Positions 39,846-46,660 of a stretch of 64,000 nt of DNA are shown one piece after another. The notes under the pieces were generated by a model. The model ran no database searches and was not told the origin of the DNA. It saw only the letters and a program-made list of their open reading frames with translations. The DNA is from a virus, in IMG/VR virus record IMGVR_UViG_3300033994_001756, positions 62,001 to 126,000 of that record. The stretch is one strand, 5' to 3'. Position numbers and translations under genes: made by a program. Position 1 is the stretch's first letter. Every line of letters starts with the position of its first letter.

Positions 39846-40724
39846 ATGATTCGTTCACTTATCACTGCTGGTGTTGTTGCTACTACTGCGATTACTCCTG
39901 CCATGGCACAAGTCACTAGCGTTTCTCAGCTACGTGACGTTCAGCCTACTGAATGGTCCTATCAGGCTATCTCTAACCTAGTTTCACGTTACGGTTGTGT
40001 TGCTGGTTTCCCTGATGGCACTTTCCGTCCTGGTCAACCTGCAACTCGTGCTCAACTAGCTGCACTAACAAATGCATGTCTAGATCGTATCACTGAGTTT
40101 GAAACTGCTGCTGATGCACAACTAGCAGCCGCACTTCGTGCTGAGTTTGCTAAAGAACTAGGTGCTACTAATGCTCGTGTATCTGCACTAGAACTTGCAG
40201 TTGCACAAAAGGCTCAAGGTGTTGGTAACTATCTAGGTGCTGGTGTTCTACTGAACAAGCAAGGTGTTGCTGGTAATGGTTACACCGAAAACCGTACTGT
40301 ATCTGGTGCTACCATCCAAGGTCGTTATGCAGTAAAGACTTTCAGCAATCAGAATGCTGTTGCTGTTCGTCCTTATGCTAACCTAGTTGGTACTCCTGCT
40401 GGTCAGATTGGTGCAGGTGGCGGTGCTCTAGTGTCCTATGACTGGAGTATTTCTCGTGCTCCTTCTGGTGTAAGTCGTGCTAACATCTACACTGGTGTAG
40501 GTTATCAGATTCCTTTCGTAAACAATACTGATGCTAACTATCAGTCTGCTGTTGGCGAGAAGGGTCAGGTAGTTCTAGCTCTAGGTGTAGAGGGTCGTCT
40601 CACCAACTCTCTAGTTGGTTTTGCTGATCTCAAGTTCCCTACCACCAATGCTTCTAATAGCTATGGTGTTACTAACGGTACTTACTCACCTGTATTCACT
40701 ACGGGTCTGGGGTTCAAGTTCTGA
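39846..40724 (+). CDS. SLH-domain porin-like outer membrane protein
   Basis: 292 residues. A signal peptide ends at A-M-A near residue 21. An S-L-H domain follows (about 28-85): L-R-D-V-Q-P-T-E-W-S-Y-Q-A-I-S-N-L, then G-C-V-A-G-F-P-D-G-T-F-R-P, T-R-A-Q-L-A-A-L. A short coiled coil (about 88-120) precedes a beta-rich C-terminal half ending G-L-G-F-K-F, as in cyanobacterial SomA-type porins. It is shorter than host porins (usually above 450 residues), so the barrel is reduced. Host-acquired; possibly alters permeability or adsorption. GC-rich codon use suggests high expression, in line with dual promoters. Confidence 0.82.
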   Translation: MIRSLITAGVVATTAITPAMAQVTSVSQLRDVQPTEWSYQAISNLVSRYGCVAGFPDGTFRPGQPATRAQLAALTNACLDRITEFETAADAQLAAALRAEFAKELGATNARVSALELAVAQKAQGVGNYLGAGVLLNKQGVAGNGYTENRTVSGATIQGRYAVKTFSNQNAVAVRPYANLVGTPAGQIGAGGGALVSYDWSISRAPSGVSRANIYTGVGYQIPFVNNTDANYQSAVGEKGQVVLALGVEGRLTNSLVGFADLKFPTTNASNSYGVTNGTYSPVFTTGLGFKF

Positions 40725-40742
40725 TTTTCTGACAATTGGGGG

Positions 40743-40771
40743 TTGACAAAACCCCCTGTTTCATATATACT
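40743..40771 (+). promoter_or_regulatory. Sigma70-type promoter for the hli-petF operon
   Basis: TTGACA, 17-bp spacer, TATACT. The -35 box lies in a GGGGGTT/AACCCCC hairpin that may terminate the porin transcript. Confidence 0.84.
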
Positions 40772-40796
40772 AGTGCAACAATTCTTAATAATTTAA

Positions 40797-40991
40797 ATGA
40801 CTGTAACAAGTAATGACCGTGGGCAAATGAATATGTGGGCAAAAGAACCCACTATGTATTATGAAAACTACGGTATGGATACCCCCAATCAAGTAAAGGA
40901 AAAGTACAATGGGCGCTGGGCAATGGTCGGTTTTGTTTCTGGTCTTGTTTCTTATCTGGTCACAGGTAATTTCTTCTTCGGGGTCTTCTAA
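40797..40991 (+). CDS. hli: High-light-inducible protein
   Basis: 64 residues. The C-terminal half is the chlorophyll a/b-binding-like helix K-Y-N-G-R-W-A-M-V-G-F-V-S-G-L-V-S-Y-L, followed by G-N-F-F-F-G-V-F. Hli proteins bind pigments at photosystem assembly intermediates and dissipate excess light; phages carry them to keep photosynthesis running during infection. First gene of a four-gene operon (hli, small membrane protein, petF, hli). Confidence 0.95.
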   Translation: MTVTSNDRGQMNMWAKEPTMYYENYGMDTPNQVKEKYNGRWAMVGFVSGLVSYLVTGNFFFGVF

Positions 40992-41078
40992 ATGACTGAA
41001 CTAATTTTCACTGTAACAAGCATTGTATTCTTTGTACTTCTTGCCCATTCTGTAAATCAACTTTCTAAAACATACTGA
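40992..41078 (+). CDS. 28-residue single-helix membrane protein
   Basis: Starts at the base after the hli stop and overlaps petF by one base (TGATG). The sequence is one hydrophobic helix ([15 protein letters not shown]) with a short polar tail N-Q-L-S-K-T-Y. Its size and place among photosynthesis genes recall small photosystem or cytochrome b6f subunits, but it matches none that I know. Confidence 0.6.
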   Translation: MTELIFTVTSIVFFVLLAHSVNQLSKTY

Positions 41079-41371
41079 TGGCTACTTACAACATTACACT
41101 TCAATCCCCCGATGGCACCGAAACTACCATTCAGTGTGCCGATGATCAATATATCCTTGAAGCGGCTGAAGAAGCTGGCGCTGATCTACCTTCCTCTTGT
41201 CGTGCTGGTGCTTGCTCTGCTTGTGCTGGTAAACTGATTAGTGGTACAGTAGACAACGAAGAACAATCATTCCTTGATGATGAACAAATTGAAGCAGGTT
41301 GGGTTCTAACTTGTGTAGCATATCCCACCAGTGATTGTGTTATTTTAACTGAACAAGAAGAAAACCTTTAA
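41078..41371 (+). CDS. petF: Plant-type [2Fe-2S] ferredoxin
   Basis: 97 residues. Cluster ligands C41, C46, C49 (C-R-A-G-A-C-S-A-C) and C79 have the standard spacing, and S-F-L-D-D-E-Q and G-W-V-L-T-C-V-A-Y segments are typical. Ferredoxin carries electrons from photosystem I; phage copies may redirect them to phycobilin synthesis or to ribonucleotide reduction. Second-last gene of the operon. Confidence 0.97.
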   Translation: MATYNITLQSPDGTETTIQCADDQYILEAAEEAGADLPSSCRAGACSACAGKLISGTVDNEEQSFLDDEQIEAGWVLTCVAYPTSDCVILTEQEENL

Positions 41372-41386
41372 TTTAGGAGAACAACT

Positions 41387-41506
41387 ATGAAATTCGGTTT
41401 TACCCCTGAGGCAGAAATCCTCAATGCACGTCTAGCAATGCTTGGTTTTGTAATTGCAGTTGGCACTTACTTGACGACTGGGCAAATTATTCCTGGAATT
41501 CTTTGA
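41387..41506 (+). CDS. hli: Short high-light-inducible protein
   Basis: 39 residues, with an AGGAG site 8 nt upstream. The sequence M-K-F-G-F-T-P-E-A-E-I-L-N-A-R-L-A-M-L-G-F continues as one pigment-binding helix and ends T-G-Q-I-I-P-G-I-L, the typical short Hli form. Two distinct Hli genes thus flank petF. Confidence 0.93.
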   Translation: MKFGFTPEAEILNARLAMLGFVIAVGTYLTTGQIIPGIL

Positions 41507-41519
41507 ATTAAATAAATAC

Positions 41520-41544
41520 AGGAGGTTCAATACCTCCTTTTTTT
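41520..41544 (+). terminator. Intrinsic terminator after the hli-petF operon
   Basis: AGGAGGT-TCAAT-ACCTCCT stem followed by seven T, abutting the lysozyme start codon directly. Confidence 0.85.
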
Positions 41545-42177
41545 ATGTCTATAAAATTAACTGATGCAGCGAAGAACACCAAAGATTACATGCATCAAAT
41601 GGATGCATGGGAATACCTTCAGCAGAATACACCACCAAATGTTCTAGAAGAGTTTGCTAAAAGGTTTAGGAATCAATACGCACAGCCTAATACATCTGTA
41701 GTTCCTCTGTGTGGTGTAGATTTAATTAAGCAATTTGAAGGGTGTGTATTAAAGGCTTATTATGATCCACATACTGGAGGACTTCCTATCACTATTGGTT
41801 GGGGAAGTACCAAAGATATGAATGGAAATCCATTTAAGATTACTGATAAGATTACATTGCAACAAGCAGATCAACTTTTAGAATATCAAATTCGCAATCA
41901 ATTTCTACCACCACTCACTAAGATTCCATACTGGAATGAAATGAATGATGAGATGCGAGGAGCACTACTTTCATTTGCATATAATCTTGGTGCTAATTTC
42001 TATGGGTCAGATGGATTTGCTACCATCACCAAAACACTGAAAGAAAAGTCTTGGCACATGGTTCCAGAGGCACTATATCGCTACCGTAATCCAGGATCTA
42101 GCGTAGAGAAGGGTCTTGCACGTAGACGTAGAGCTGAGGGTGCATTATGGGATTCTGGATTATCTAAGATCAAATGA
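41545..42177 (+). CDS. T4-type lysozyme (GH24 endolysin)
   Basis: 210 residues. An N-terminal helical extension (1-55) is followed by the GH24 core: L-I-K-Q-F-E-G (E65), A-Y-Y-D-P (D74), I-T-I-G-W-G-S-T (Thr near 83), and Q-x-x-A-L-x-S-F-x-x-N-like G-A-L-L-S-F-A-Y-N-L-G near 142. The enzyme cleaves glycan strands and probably lyses the host or acts in infection. The start codon directly follows the terminator T-run, so it has no normal leader from upstream; ATTAAATAAATA at 41507-41518 could be a late promoter. Confidence 0.88.
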   Translation: MSIKLTDAAKNTKDYMHQMDAWEYLQQNTPPNVLEEFAKRFRNQYAQPNTSVVPLCGVDLIKQFEGCVLKAYYDPHTGGLPITIGWGSTKDMNGNPFKITDKITLQQADQLLEYQIRNQFLPPLTKIPYWNEMNDEMRGALLSFAYNLGANFYGSDGFATITKTLKEKSWHMVPEALYRYRNPGSSVEKGLARRRRAEGALWDSGLSKIK

Positions 42178-42178
42178 T

Positions 42179-42289
42179 TTATTGTTTACTCTCTAAGTAG
42201 TCTAACATCATAATATAAACTATACAACATAGGGTTCCTAATAGAACTATTCCAAGTCCTATTGCAACTCCCCAGGGAAAATCATTCAT
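42179..42289 (-). CDS. 36-residue membrane protein
   Basis: Minus strand, start at 42289, overlapping the preceding minus-strand gene by 8 nt with a GAGGAA site. One hydrophobic helix (W-G-V-A-I-G-L-G-I-V-L-L-G-T-L-C-C-I-V-Y-I) and a short charged tail. No family recognised. The stop codon is 2 bp from the end of the convergent lysozyme gene; a lysis-related role would fit but is a guess. Confidence 0.6.
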   Translation of the reverse strand: MNDFPWGVAIGLGIVLLGTLCCIVYIMMLDYLESKQ

Positions 42290-42482
42290 GGTGTTCCTCT
42301 TTGTGAATCCAAGTTTTTAACTCATGCAGATATGTTCTTAACGTATCTGCTTTTTCTTTATGCCAAGGATCTCCAGTCTTTAGATATTCTCTTGTATGAT
42401 TATCTATAGCTTTTAGCATTTGATGGATTGGAGCATTCCAAGGCTCTCTAATTGGAGTGTTAAATGTCCTTCTCTCGTTCAT
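42282..42482 (-). CDS. Small hypothetical protein
   Basis: 66 residues on the minus strand, between psbA and lysozyme. Helical and rich in His, Lys and Glu: N-A-P-I-H-Q-M-L-K-A-I-D-N-H-T-R-E-Y-L, then W-H-K-E-K-A-D-T-L-R-T-Y, ending H-K-E-E-H-H-E. No family recognised. Forms a two-gene minus-strand unit with the membrane protein. Confidence 0.6.
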   Translation of the reverse strand: MNERRTFNTPIREPWNAPIHQMLKAIDNHTREYLKTGDPWHKEKADTLRTYLHELKTWIHKEEHHE

Positions 42483-42515
42483 GAGAACAGTTTATATGTA
42501 TTTAGGCTAGCCCCC

Positions 42516-42544
42516 TTGACAAGTCACCAAACCTGTGGTACTAT
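42516..42544 (+). promoter_or_regulatory. Sigma70-type promoter of psbA
   Basis: TTGACA, 17-bp spacer, TACTAT. Its -10 box overlaps the late promoter of psbA by three bases. Confidence 0.88.
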
Positions 42545-42549
42545 AAATA
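42542..42549 (+). promoter_or_regulatory. Late promoter TATAAATA of psbA
   Basis: Exact late consensus overlapping the sigma70 -10 box, 63 bp before the start codon. psbA can thus be transcribed early and late from nearly the same start site. Confidence 0.82.
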
Positions 42550-42612
42550 GGTCGAAGGGACGTTACGTTTCTTCACATACTTTTTAATAAACCTTTACGT
42601 TCTTTTAAAACT

Positions 42613-43692
42613 ATGACTGCATCCATCGCTCAACAGCGTGGAAGTAACACTTGGGACCAATTCTGTGAGTGGGTAACTTCTACCGAAAACCGTCTTTATG
42701 TCGGTTGGTTTGGAACTCTAATGATTCCAACCCTTCTCGCTGCTACTATTTGTTTCATTGTTGCTTTCGTTGCTGCTCCTCCTGTCGATATCGACGGTAT
42801 TCGTGAACCTGTAGCTGGTTCACTCATGTATGGAAACAACATCATCTCTGGTGCTGTTGTTCCTTCAAGCAATGCTATCGGTCTACACTTCTATCCCATC
42901 TGGGAAGCAAACTCACTCGATGAGTGGCTATATAATGGTGGACCATTCCAACTGGTCGTCTTCCATTTTCTAATCGGTATCTATGCTTACATGGGTCGTG
43001 AGTGGGAACTTTCCTACCGTCTGGGTATGCGTCCTTGGATCTGCGTTGCTTATAGTGCTCCTGTTGCCGCCGCTTCTGCAGTTTTCCTTGTCTATCCTTT
43101 CGGTCAAGGTTCCTTCAGTGATGCAATGCCTCTCGGAATCTCAGGCACCTTCAACTACATGCTCGTCTTCCAAGCAGAACACAACATTCTCATGCATCCT
43201 TTCCATATGCTCGGTGTGGCTGGGGTATTTGGTGGCAGTCTCTTTAGTGCTATGCACGGAAGTCTGGTTACGTCTTCACTCGTTCGTGAAACAACTGAAA
43301 ACGAATCACAAAACTATGGATACAAGTTCGGACAAGAAGAAGAAACCTACAACATCGTTGCAGCCCACGGTTACTTCGGACGACTCATCTTCCAATACGC
43401 CTCATTCAACAACTCTCGCAGTCTTCATTTCTTCCTGGCTGCTTGGCCTGTTGTTGGTATTTGGTTCGCTGCTCTGGGAGTTAGCACGATGGCCTTCAAC
43501 CTAAACGGTTTCAACTTCAACCAGTCTATCCAGGATAGTCAGGGACATGTGATTAACACTTGGGCAGACATCCTGAACCGTGGTGGTCTTGGAATGGAAG
43601 TGATGCACGAGCGTAACGCTCACAACTTCCCTCTAGACCTTGCATCCGTTCAGACCACTCCTGTGGCCCTGACCGCCCCTGCAATCGGTTGA
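42613..43692 (+). CDS. psbA: Photosystem II D1 protein
   Basis: 359 residues, uninterrupted. Conserved D1 blocks are in order: [49 protein letters not shown], and the C-terminal L-D-L-A-S-V ... A-P-A-I-G. Residue 130 is Glu (G-R-E-W-E-L-S-Y), the form linked with high-light D1. The protein replaces photodamaged host D1 during infection. No group I intron is present. Overlapping early and late promoters precede it. Confidence 0.99.
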   Translation: MTASIAQQRGSNTWDQFCEWVTSTENRLYVGWFGTLMIPTLLAATICFIVAFVAAPPVDIDGIREPVAGSLMYGNNIISGAVVPSSNAIGLHFYPIWEANSLDEWLYNGGPFQLVVFHFLIGIYAYMGREWELSYRLGMRPWICVAYSAPVAAASAVFLVYPFGQGSFSDAMPLGISGTFNYMLVFQAEHNILMHPFHMLGVAGVFGGSLFSAMHGSLVTSSLVRETTENESQNYGYKFGQEEETYNIVAAHGYFGRLIFQYASFNNSRSLHFFLAAWPVVGIWFAALGVSTMAFNLNGFNFNQSIQDSQGHVINTWADILNRGGLGMEVMHERNAHNFPLDLASVQTTPVALTAPAIG

Positions 43693-43717
43693 CAAGCACT
43701 CTCTAACGTGCTATGAT
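43689..43717 (+). promoter_or_regulatory. Sigma70-type promoter at the end of psbA
   Basis: TTGACA, 17-bp spacer, TATGAT; the -35 box overlaps the psbA stop codon and the start site would fall in the following terminator hairpin. Confidence 0.7.
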
Positions 43718-43720
43718 ATG

Positions 43721-43743
43721 GGAGCCTCTAGAGGCTCCTTTTT
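43721..43743 (+). terminator. psbA terminator
   Basis: Perfect palindrome GGAGCCTCTAGAGGCTCC followed by five T. Confidence 0.88.
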
Positions 43744-43755
43744 CATGAGTAAACT

Positions 43756-43986
43756 ATGGAAGACCAAATTATTGATGTAGAATCTGTTGAAGTTTCAGAA
43801 GAAGAAACCGTATTAACTCCAGAACTTAGTCTGAATGAAGACAAAATCAAAAGTCCTGCAGAAATTCAAAGGGATCTACAGCAACTAAAACAACTTAATA
43901 AGCAACTTAAAAAAATTAAACGCTACATGAAGAGTCCAATCTATACTGTACGTCAGATGGACGCAAGAACTCAATCTAATCTTTGA
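43756..43986 (+). CDS. Small acidic/basic hypothetical protein
   Basis: 76 residues: acidic first half (I-I-D-V-E-S-V-E-V-S-E-E-E), then a basic coiled-coil-like helix (L-Q-Q-L-K-Q-L-N-K-Q-L-K-K-I-K-R-Y). No family recognised. Probably transcribed from the promoter at the end of psbA. Confidence 0.6.
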   Translation: MEDQIIDVESVEVSEEETVLTPELSLNEDKIKSPAEIQRDLQQLKQLNKQLKKIKRYMKSPIYTVRQMDARTQSNL

Positions 43987-44011
43987 TATATAATATGTAA
44001 CCTTTTAAAAG

Positions 44012-44019
44012 TATAAATA
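44012..44019 (+). promoter_or_regulatory. Late promoter TATAAATA
   Basis: Exact late consensus 21 bp before the endonuclease-like gene. Confidence 0.72.
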
Positions 44020-44040
44020 ATACCAGTATACTATACAGGT

Positions 44041-44427
44041 ATGTTTGATAATCTTCCTCCAGTAGCTCAAGGAACTATAGGATTATCCTATGCTATTGCA
44101 TATTTGACAAAAAAAGGTTACAATGTTTCAGTTCCTCTAGTAGATAATCAAAGTTATGATTTAGTGTGTGAGATTGATGGCAACTTAAAAAAAGTTCAAG
44201 TTAAATCTACACGAACTAAAGAAAATTCAAATTATTGTATTCAGTTAAGATCTATTAGATCTAATAGAACAGAAAATACAATTCATAAATTTGACAATAA
44301 TTCTTGCGATTATCTACTAGCAGTTACTGAAGTTGGAGATATATACTTTATACCAACTTCAGAAATTAAATCAAAATCTACTTTATCTTTAGGTGAAAAA
44401 TATCAATCATTTAAAGATAAACTTTAA
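44041..44427 (+). CDS. I-Ssp6803I-like PD-(D/E)XK homing-type endonuclease
   Basis: 128 residues. After a helical start (G-L-S-Y-A-I-A-Y-L-T-K-K-G-Y) comes Y-D (D40) and V-Q-V-K (Q53, K55), the D-x13-Q-x-K pattern of the PD-(D/E)XK fold as used by the cyanobacterial tRNA-intron homing enzyme I-Ssp6803I, where Gln replaces the usual Glu. It lies one base before tRNA-Ser and 350 bp after psbA, two favoured homing targets. It is free-standing: no intron is visible in either neighbour. Confidence 0.68.
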   Translation: MFDNLPPVAQGTIGLSYAIAYLTKKGYNVSVPLVDNQSYDLVCEIDGNLKKVQVKSTRTKENSNYCIQLRSIRSNRTENTIHKFDNNSCDYLLAVTEVGDIYFIPTSEIKSKSTLSLGEKYQSFKDKL

Positions 44428-44510
44428 GGAGAATAGCACCGATGGTCGGTAAATCGTCTTGAAAACGATGCCAGGTTAATAGCCTGATAGTTCGATTCTA
44501 TTATTCTCCG
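44428..44510 (+). tRNA. tRNA-Ser (TGA)
   Basis: 83 nt class II tRNA: acceptor GGAGAAT/ATTCTCC, anticodon arm ATCGT-CTTGAAA-ACGAT, long variable arm, T-loop TTCGATT, discriminator G. It starts directly after the endonuclease stop codon. Confidence 0.93.
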
Positions 44511-44527
44511 CTGTCCGTTATTATTTT

Positions 44528-44683
44528 ATGAACGAACAATTCTACAAAGAATTTTATGAACGGATCCAACACAGCATACAGATTTCAATTAAACATGGGC
44601 ATAATGAATATGCTCTTGGATTAAAAAAATCTGTTATGATTGTCAACGAATTAAAACACAAATATCACCCTGAGACTAAATAG
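44528..44683 (+). CDS. Small hypothetical helical protein
   Basis: 51 residues starting M-N-E-Q-F-Y-K-E-F-Y-E-R-I, with a central K-H-G-H-N-E-Y-A-L-G turn and a second helix; probable helical hairpin. No family recognised. It begins 17 nt after tRNA-Ser. Confidence 0.55.
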   Translation: MNEQFYKEFYERIQHSIQISIKHGHNEYALGLKKSVMIVNELKHKYHPETK

Positions 44684-44706
44684 TATCACTATTGATCGGG
44701 GTGGCT

Positions 44707-44913
44707 ATGAAACAGTGTCCTGCATGTGGGGTAGTTATTGAAGACGGTGTTGCTAAGTTTTCCTTTGGGAAGCCTGGAGATCTAGAATACTTGGCAAAAC
44801 GAGTGTGTCAATATCGTAAAGTAGATTCTCCATGTGCCAACCCATGCTATGATGAAGAAGCAAACTACCCGCCAGGATATGATGAAAACCCTTATTTTAA
44901 TTTACCATCATGA
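44707..44913 (+). CDS. Small Cys-rich hypothetical protein
   Basis: 68 residues from the ATG at 44707. It starts M-K-Q-C-P-A-C-G-V-V-I-E-D-G and has further Cys at R-V-C-Q-Y, S-P-C-A-N-P-C-Y, so at least five Cys for a metal site or disulfides. C-terminal half is acidic and Pro/Tyr-rich. No family recognised. Overlaps the next gene by 4 nt. Confidence 0.6.
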   Translation: MKQCPACGVVIEDGVAKFSFGKPGDLEYLAKRVCQYRKVDSPCANPCYDEEANYPPGYDENPYFNLPS

Positions 44914-45095
44914 CTACTGAAAATGAACAGATTGAAATTGAACTAGATGATAAGACTGCCGCTATTGCTCACATCTTGGCAGAAGAAAAAGGTATCTCAG
45001 TAGACCAATTTATTACCGAGCTTCTAACAGAAGCCATGGAAAATGGTTACTTTGATCGACCAGAAAATGTCACTACCGATGATCCACTAGTATAA
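44910..45095 (+). CDS. Small acidic protein with ribbon-helix-helix-like pattern
   Basis: 61 residues. The strand I-E-I-E-L-D-D-K-T followed by two helices (A-A-I-A-H-I-L-A-E-E-K-G-I-S-V-D-Q-F-I and E-L-L-T-E-A-M) is the pattern of small ribbon-helix-helix or antitoxin-like proteins, but basic DNA contacts are missing. Overlaps neighbours on both sides by a few bases. Confidence 0.55.
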   Translation: MTTENEQIEIELDDKTAAIAHILAEEKGISVDQFITELLTEAMENGYFDRPENVTTDDPLV

Positions 45096-45250
45096 TGCAA
45101 CTATACTTTCTTTTATTTGTAATGGTAGTTACTTATGTTTGTGTTAGCGATCCAAATGTATTGGATTGGATTTCCATAAAGATAAATCATTTTCTAGTAT
45201 ATTTGCAATTACGATATATCAAATTCAAGTGGATGTTCAAGAAATTTTAA
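45095..45250 (+). CDS. Small membrane protein
   Basis: 51 residues, start overlapping the previous stop by one base. An N-terminal hydrophobic helix (L-Y-F-L-L-F-V-M-V-V-T-Y-V-C-V) followed by D-W-I-S-I-K and a basic aromatic tail (R-Y-I-K-F-K-W-M-F-K-K-F). Resembles a small inner-membrane anchor. No family recognised. Confidence 0.55.
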   Translation: MQLYFLLFVMVVTYVCVSDPNVLDWISIKINHFLVYLQLRYIKFKWMFKKF

Positions 45251-45256
45251 TTCTTC

Positions 45257-45282
45257 GGAGGGCTTGACAGCCCTCCTTTTTT
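45257..45282 (+). terminator. Terminator whose loop is the next -35 box
   Basis: GGAGGGC (45257-45263), loop TTGACA, GCCCTCC (45270-45276), then six T. It ends the upstream operon. Confidence 0.9.
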
Positions 45283-45292
45283 CTGGTATACT
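45264..45292 (+). promoter_or_regulatory. Sigma70-type promoter for glutaredoxin, embedded in a terminator
   Basis: TTGACA (exactly the terminator loop), 17-bp spacer including the 3' arm and T-run, TATACT. Confidence 0.88.
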
Positions 45293-45313
45293 ACGGAGGC
45301 AAGTCAAGGTCCT

Positions 45314-45550
45314 ATGCAAGTCACTATTTACAGCAAAGAAAATTGTCCGTATTGCGAAAAAATCAAACAAGTTTTTGGATTACTTGAAGTTCAATTTGTT
45401 GAATACAAACTAGATACTGATTTTACCAGAGAGAACTTTATTCAGGAGTTTGGAGAAGGTTCTACATTTCCACGAGTTGTTATTGGCGATAAGCTAATTG
45501 GTGGAGCTTCTGATACTATTGAATACCTAAAGGAAAACAACCTACTATGA
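45314..45550 (+). CDS. nrdC: Glutaredoxin
   Basis: 78 residues with the C-P-Y-C active site at 13-16 and the T-F-P-R-V-V-I-G and G-G-A-S-D glutathione-binding motifs. It reduces ribonucleotide reductase and other disulfides, so it may work with nrdA/nrdB at 28271-31746. Overlaps the next gene by 4 nt. Confidence 0.94.
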   Translation: MQVTIYSKENCPYCEKIKQVFGLLEVQFVEYKLDTDFTRENFIQEFGEGSTFPRVVIGDKLIGGASDTIEYLKENNLL

Positions 45551-46248
45551 GTGAGATCGCAGCTTTTATTGACACAGTTATTGATAGCTTTGTCGTAACC
45601 CGTAAAAAACCAAAAGCCAGCTTTACTCAATTTCTAAAGTCTCAAGACATTGATCGTAGGACTATCAATGATTTTGTAGATAACAAACTCAATTTTATTA
45701 CAGATCAAATTGAGGAACTATCTATTGCATTAGATGGTGATGATGAAGTAGTCAAAGAAGGTTATGGTAACTTCCGTCGTCCAGAGCTTCGTGATTTCAA
45801 AGAACTTCTTAATCAGATTGTAGATGATCTGTATGCATATAAAAGTGCCAAAAAGATTACTCGTAAGAAGCGTCGAGTTACGCCAGAAAAACTGGTTAAA
45901 CTCGTCACATTATACGACAAAGAACTTGTCTTTGGAACTGATGTCTATAAGCCACAATCTCCTACAGAAATCATCGGCTCAAAACATGTTTTCCTCTATA
46001 ATGTAGAGAAGCGAGAATTATGTTATTATACTGGACGATCTTTATCAGTTCGACGTACTATGGTAGATGGGTTTGATCCCGACAAATCTTGGGTACGAAC
46101 TCTCAGGAAACCAGAAGAGTTTCTATCTGAAGTACTATCAGCTAGCAAATTTAATGTAGAGAATATTGGTAGTCATCTAACTACCAAACCAAAAACTCCA
46201 ACTGGACGAATGACATCCAAGCACATTCTAATCAAGGTCATTACATGA
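45547..46248 (+). CDS. Conserved cyanophage hypothetical protein
   Basis: 233 residues. N-terminal helices with a basic K-K-I-T-R-K-K-R-R-V-T segment near 105, then a compact part with V-F-L-Y-N-V-E-K-R-E-L-C-Y-Y and R-R-T-M-V-D-G-F-D-P. The central strand pattern suggests an alpha/beta domain. I recall relatives in other cyanomyoviruses next to nrdC; function unknown. Confidence 0.62.
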   Translation: MSEIAAFIDTVIDSFVVTRKKPKASFTQFLKSQDIDRRTINDFVDNKLNFITDQIEELSIALDGDDEVVKEGYGNFRRPELRDFKELLNQIVDDLYAYKSAKKITRKKRRVTPEKLVKLVTLYDKELVFGTDVYKPQSPTEIIGSKHVFLYNVEKRELCYYTGRSLSVRRTMVDGFDPDKSWVRTLRKPEEFLSEVLSASKFNVENIGSHLTTKPKTPTGRMTSKHILIKVIT

Positions 46249-46403
46249 GCGAAAAGTTACTAAATAAAAATGTAAGAGCAATGATAAGTGGGAGGAAAAA
46301 AGACTTGCAAAAGCCTGACTTCCACTTCGATAAATTAGTTTCCATATTCAAGAGAAACTATAGAGTGGAAGTTAAGATCTTCGTAGAAGAAACACAAGAC
46401 TAA
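46245..46403 (+). CDS. Small basic hypothetical protein
   Basis: 52 residues, ATGA overlap with the gene before. Basic: K-N-V-R-A-M-I-S-G-R-K-K-D, then a helical F-D-K-L-V-S-I-F-K-R-N-Y-R and an acidic end. No family recognised. Confidence 0.55.
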   Translation: MSEKLLNKNVRAMISGRKKDLQKPDFHFDKLVSIFKRNYRVEVKIFVEETQD

Positions 46404-46423
46404 AACTCTAAAGGAAAAGAACC

Positions 46424-46657
46424 ATGGGCAATCTATTACTTTTGCTTACTGTATTTGCAGTAGGATTCGTTTTAATAGGATTATCATTCTTAATTGGTAT
46501 GGTTTTTGGATGGTTCGCAAACGAATATTTCAATCCAGTCTCAGCTCATGCAACTGGGCATCCAGAAATGTATGATGAGAATGGAAACTATATTACCGAG
46601 GAATTAATTGCTGTACGTTTTGAGGAAGAAGACGACGAGGACGACGAAGAGGATTAA
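46424..46657 (+). CDS. Small membrane protein with acidic tail
   Basis: 77 residues with an AAGGAA site. A strongly hydrophobic N-terminal helix (about residues 3-32, with G-F-V-L-I-G-L-S-F-L-I-G) precedes a soluble part ending in an Asp/Glu run. Could be an inner-membrane protein; the extreme acidic tail is notable. No family recognised. Confidence 0.62.
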   Translation: MGNLLLLLTVFAVGFVLIGLSFLIGMVFGWFANEYFNPVSAHATGHPEMYDENGNYITEELIAVRFEEEDDEDDEED

Positions 46658-46660
46658 TTT

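Noticed and set aside
42983-43504. 173-codon plus-strand open frame inside psbA
   Set aside because: Out-of-frame shadow of the highly conserved D1 coding sequence.
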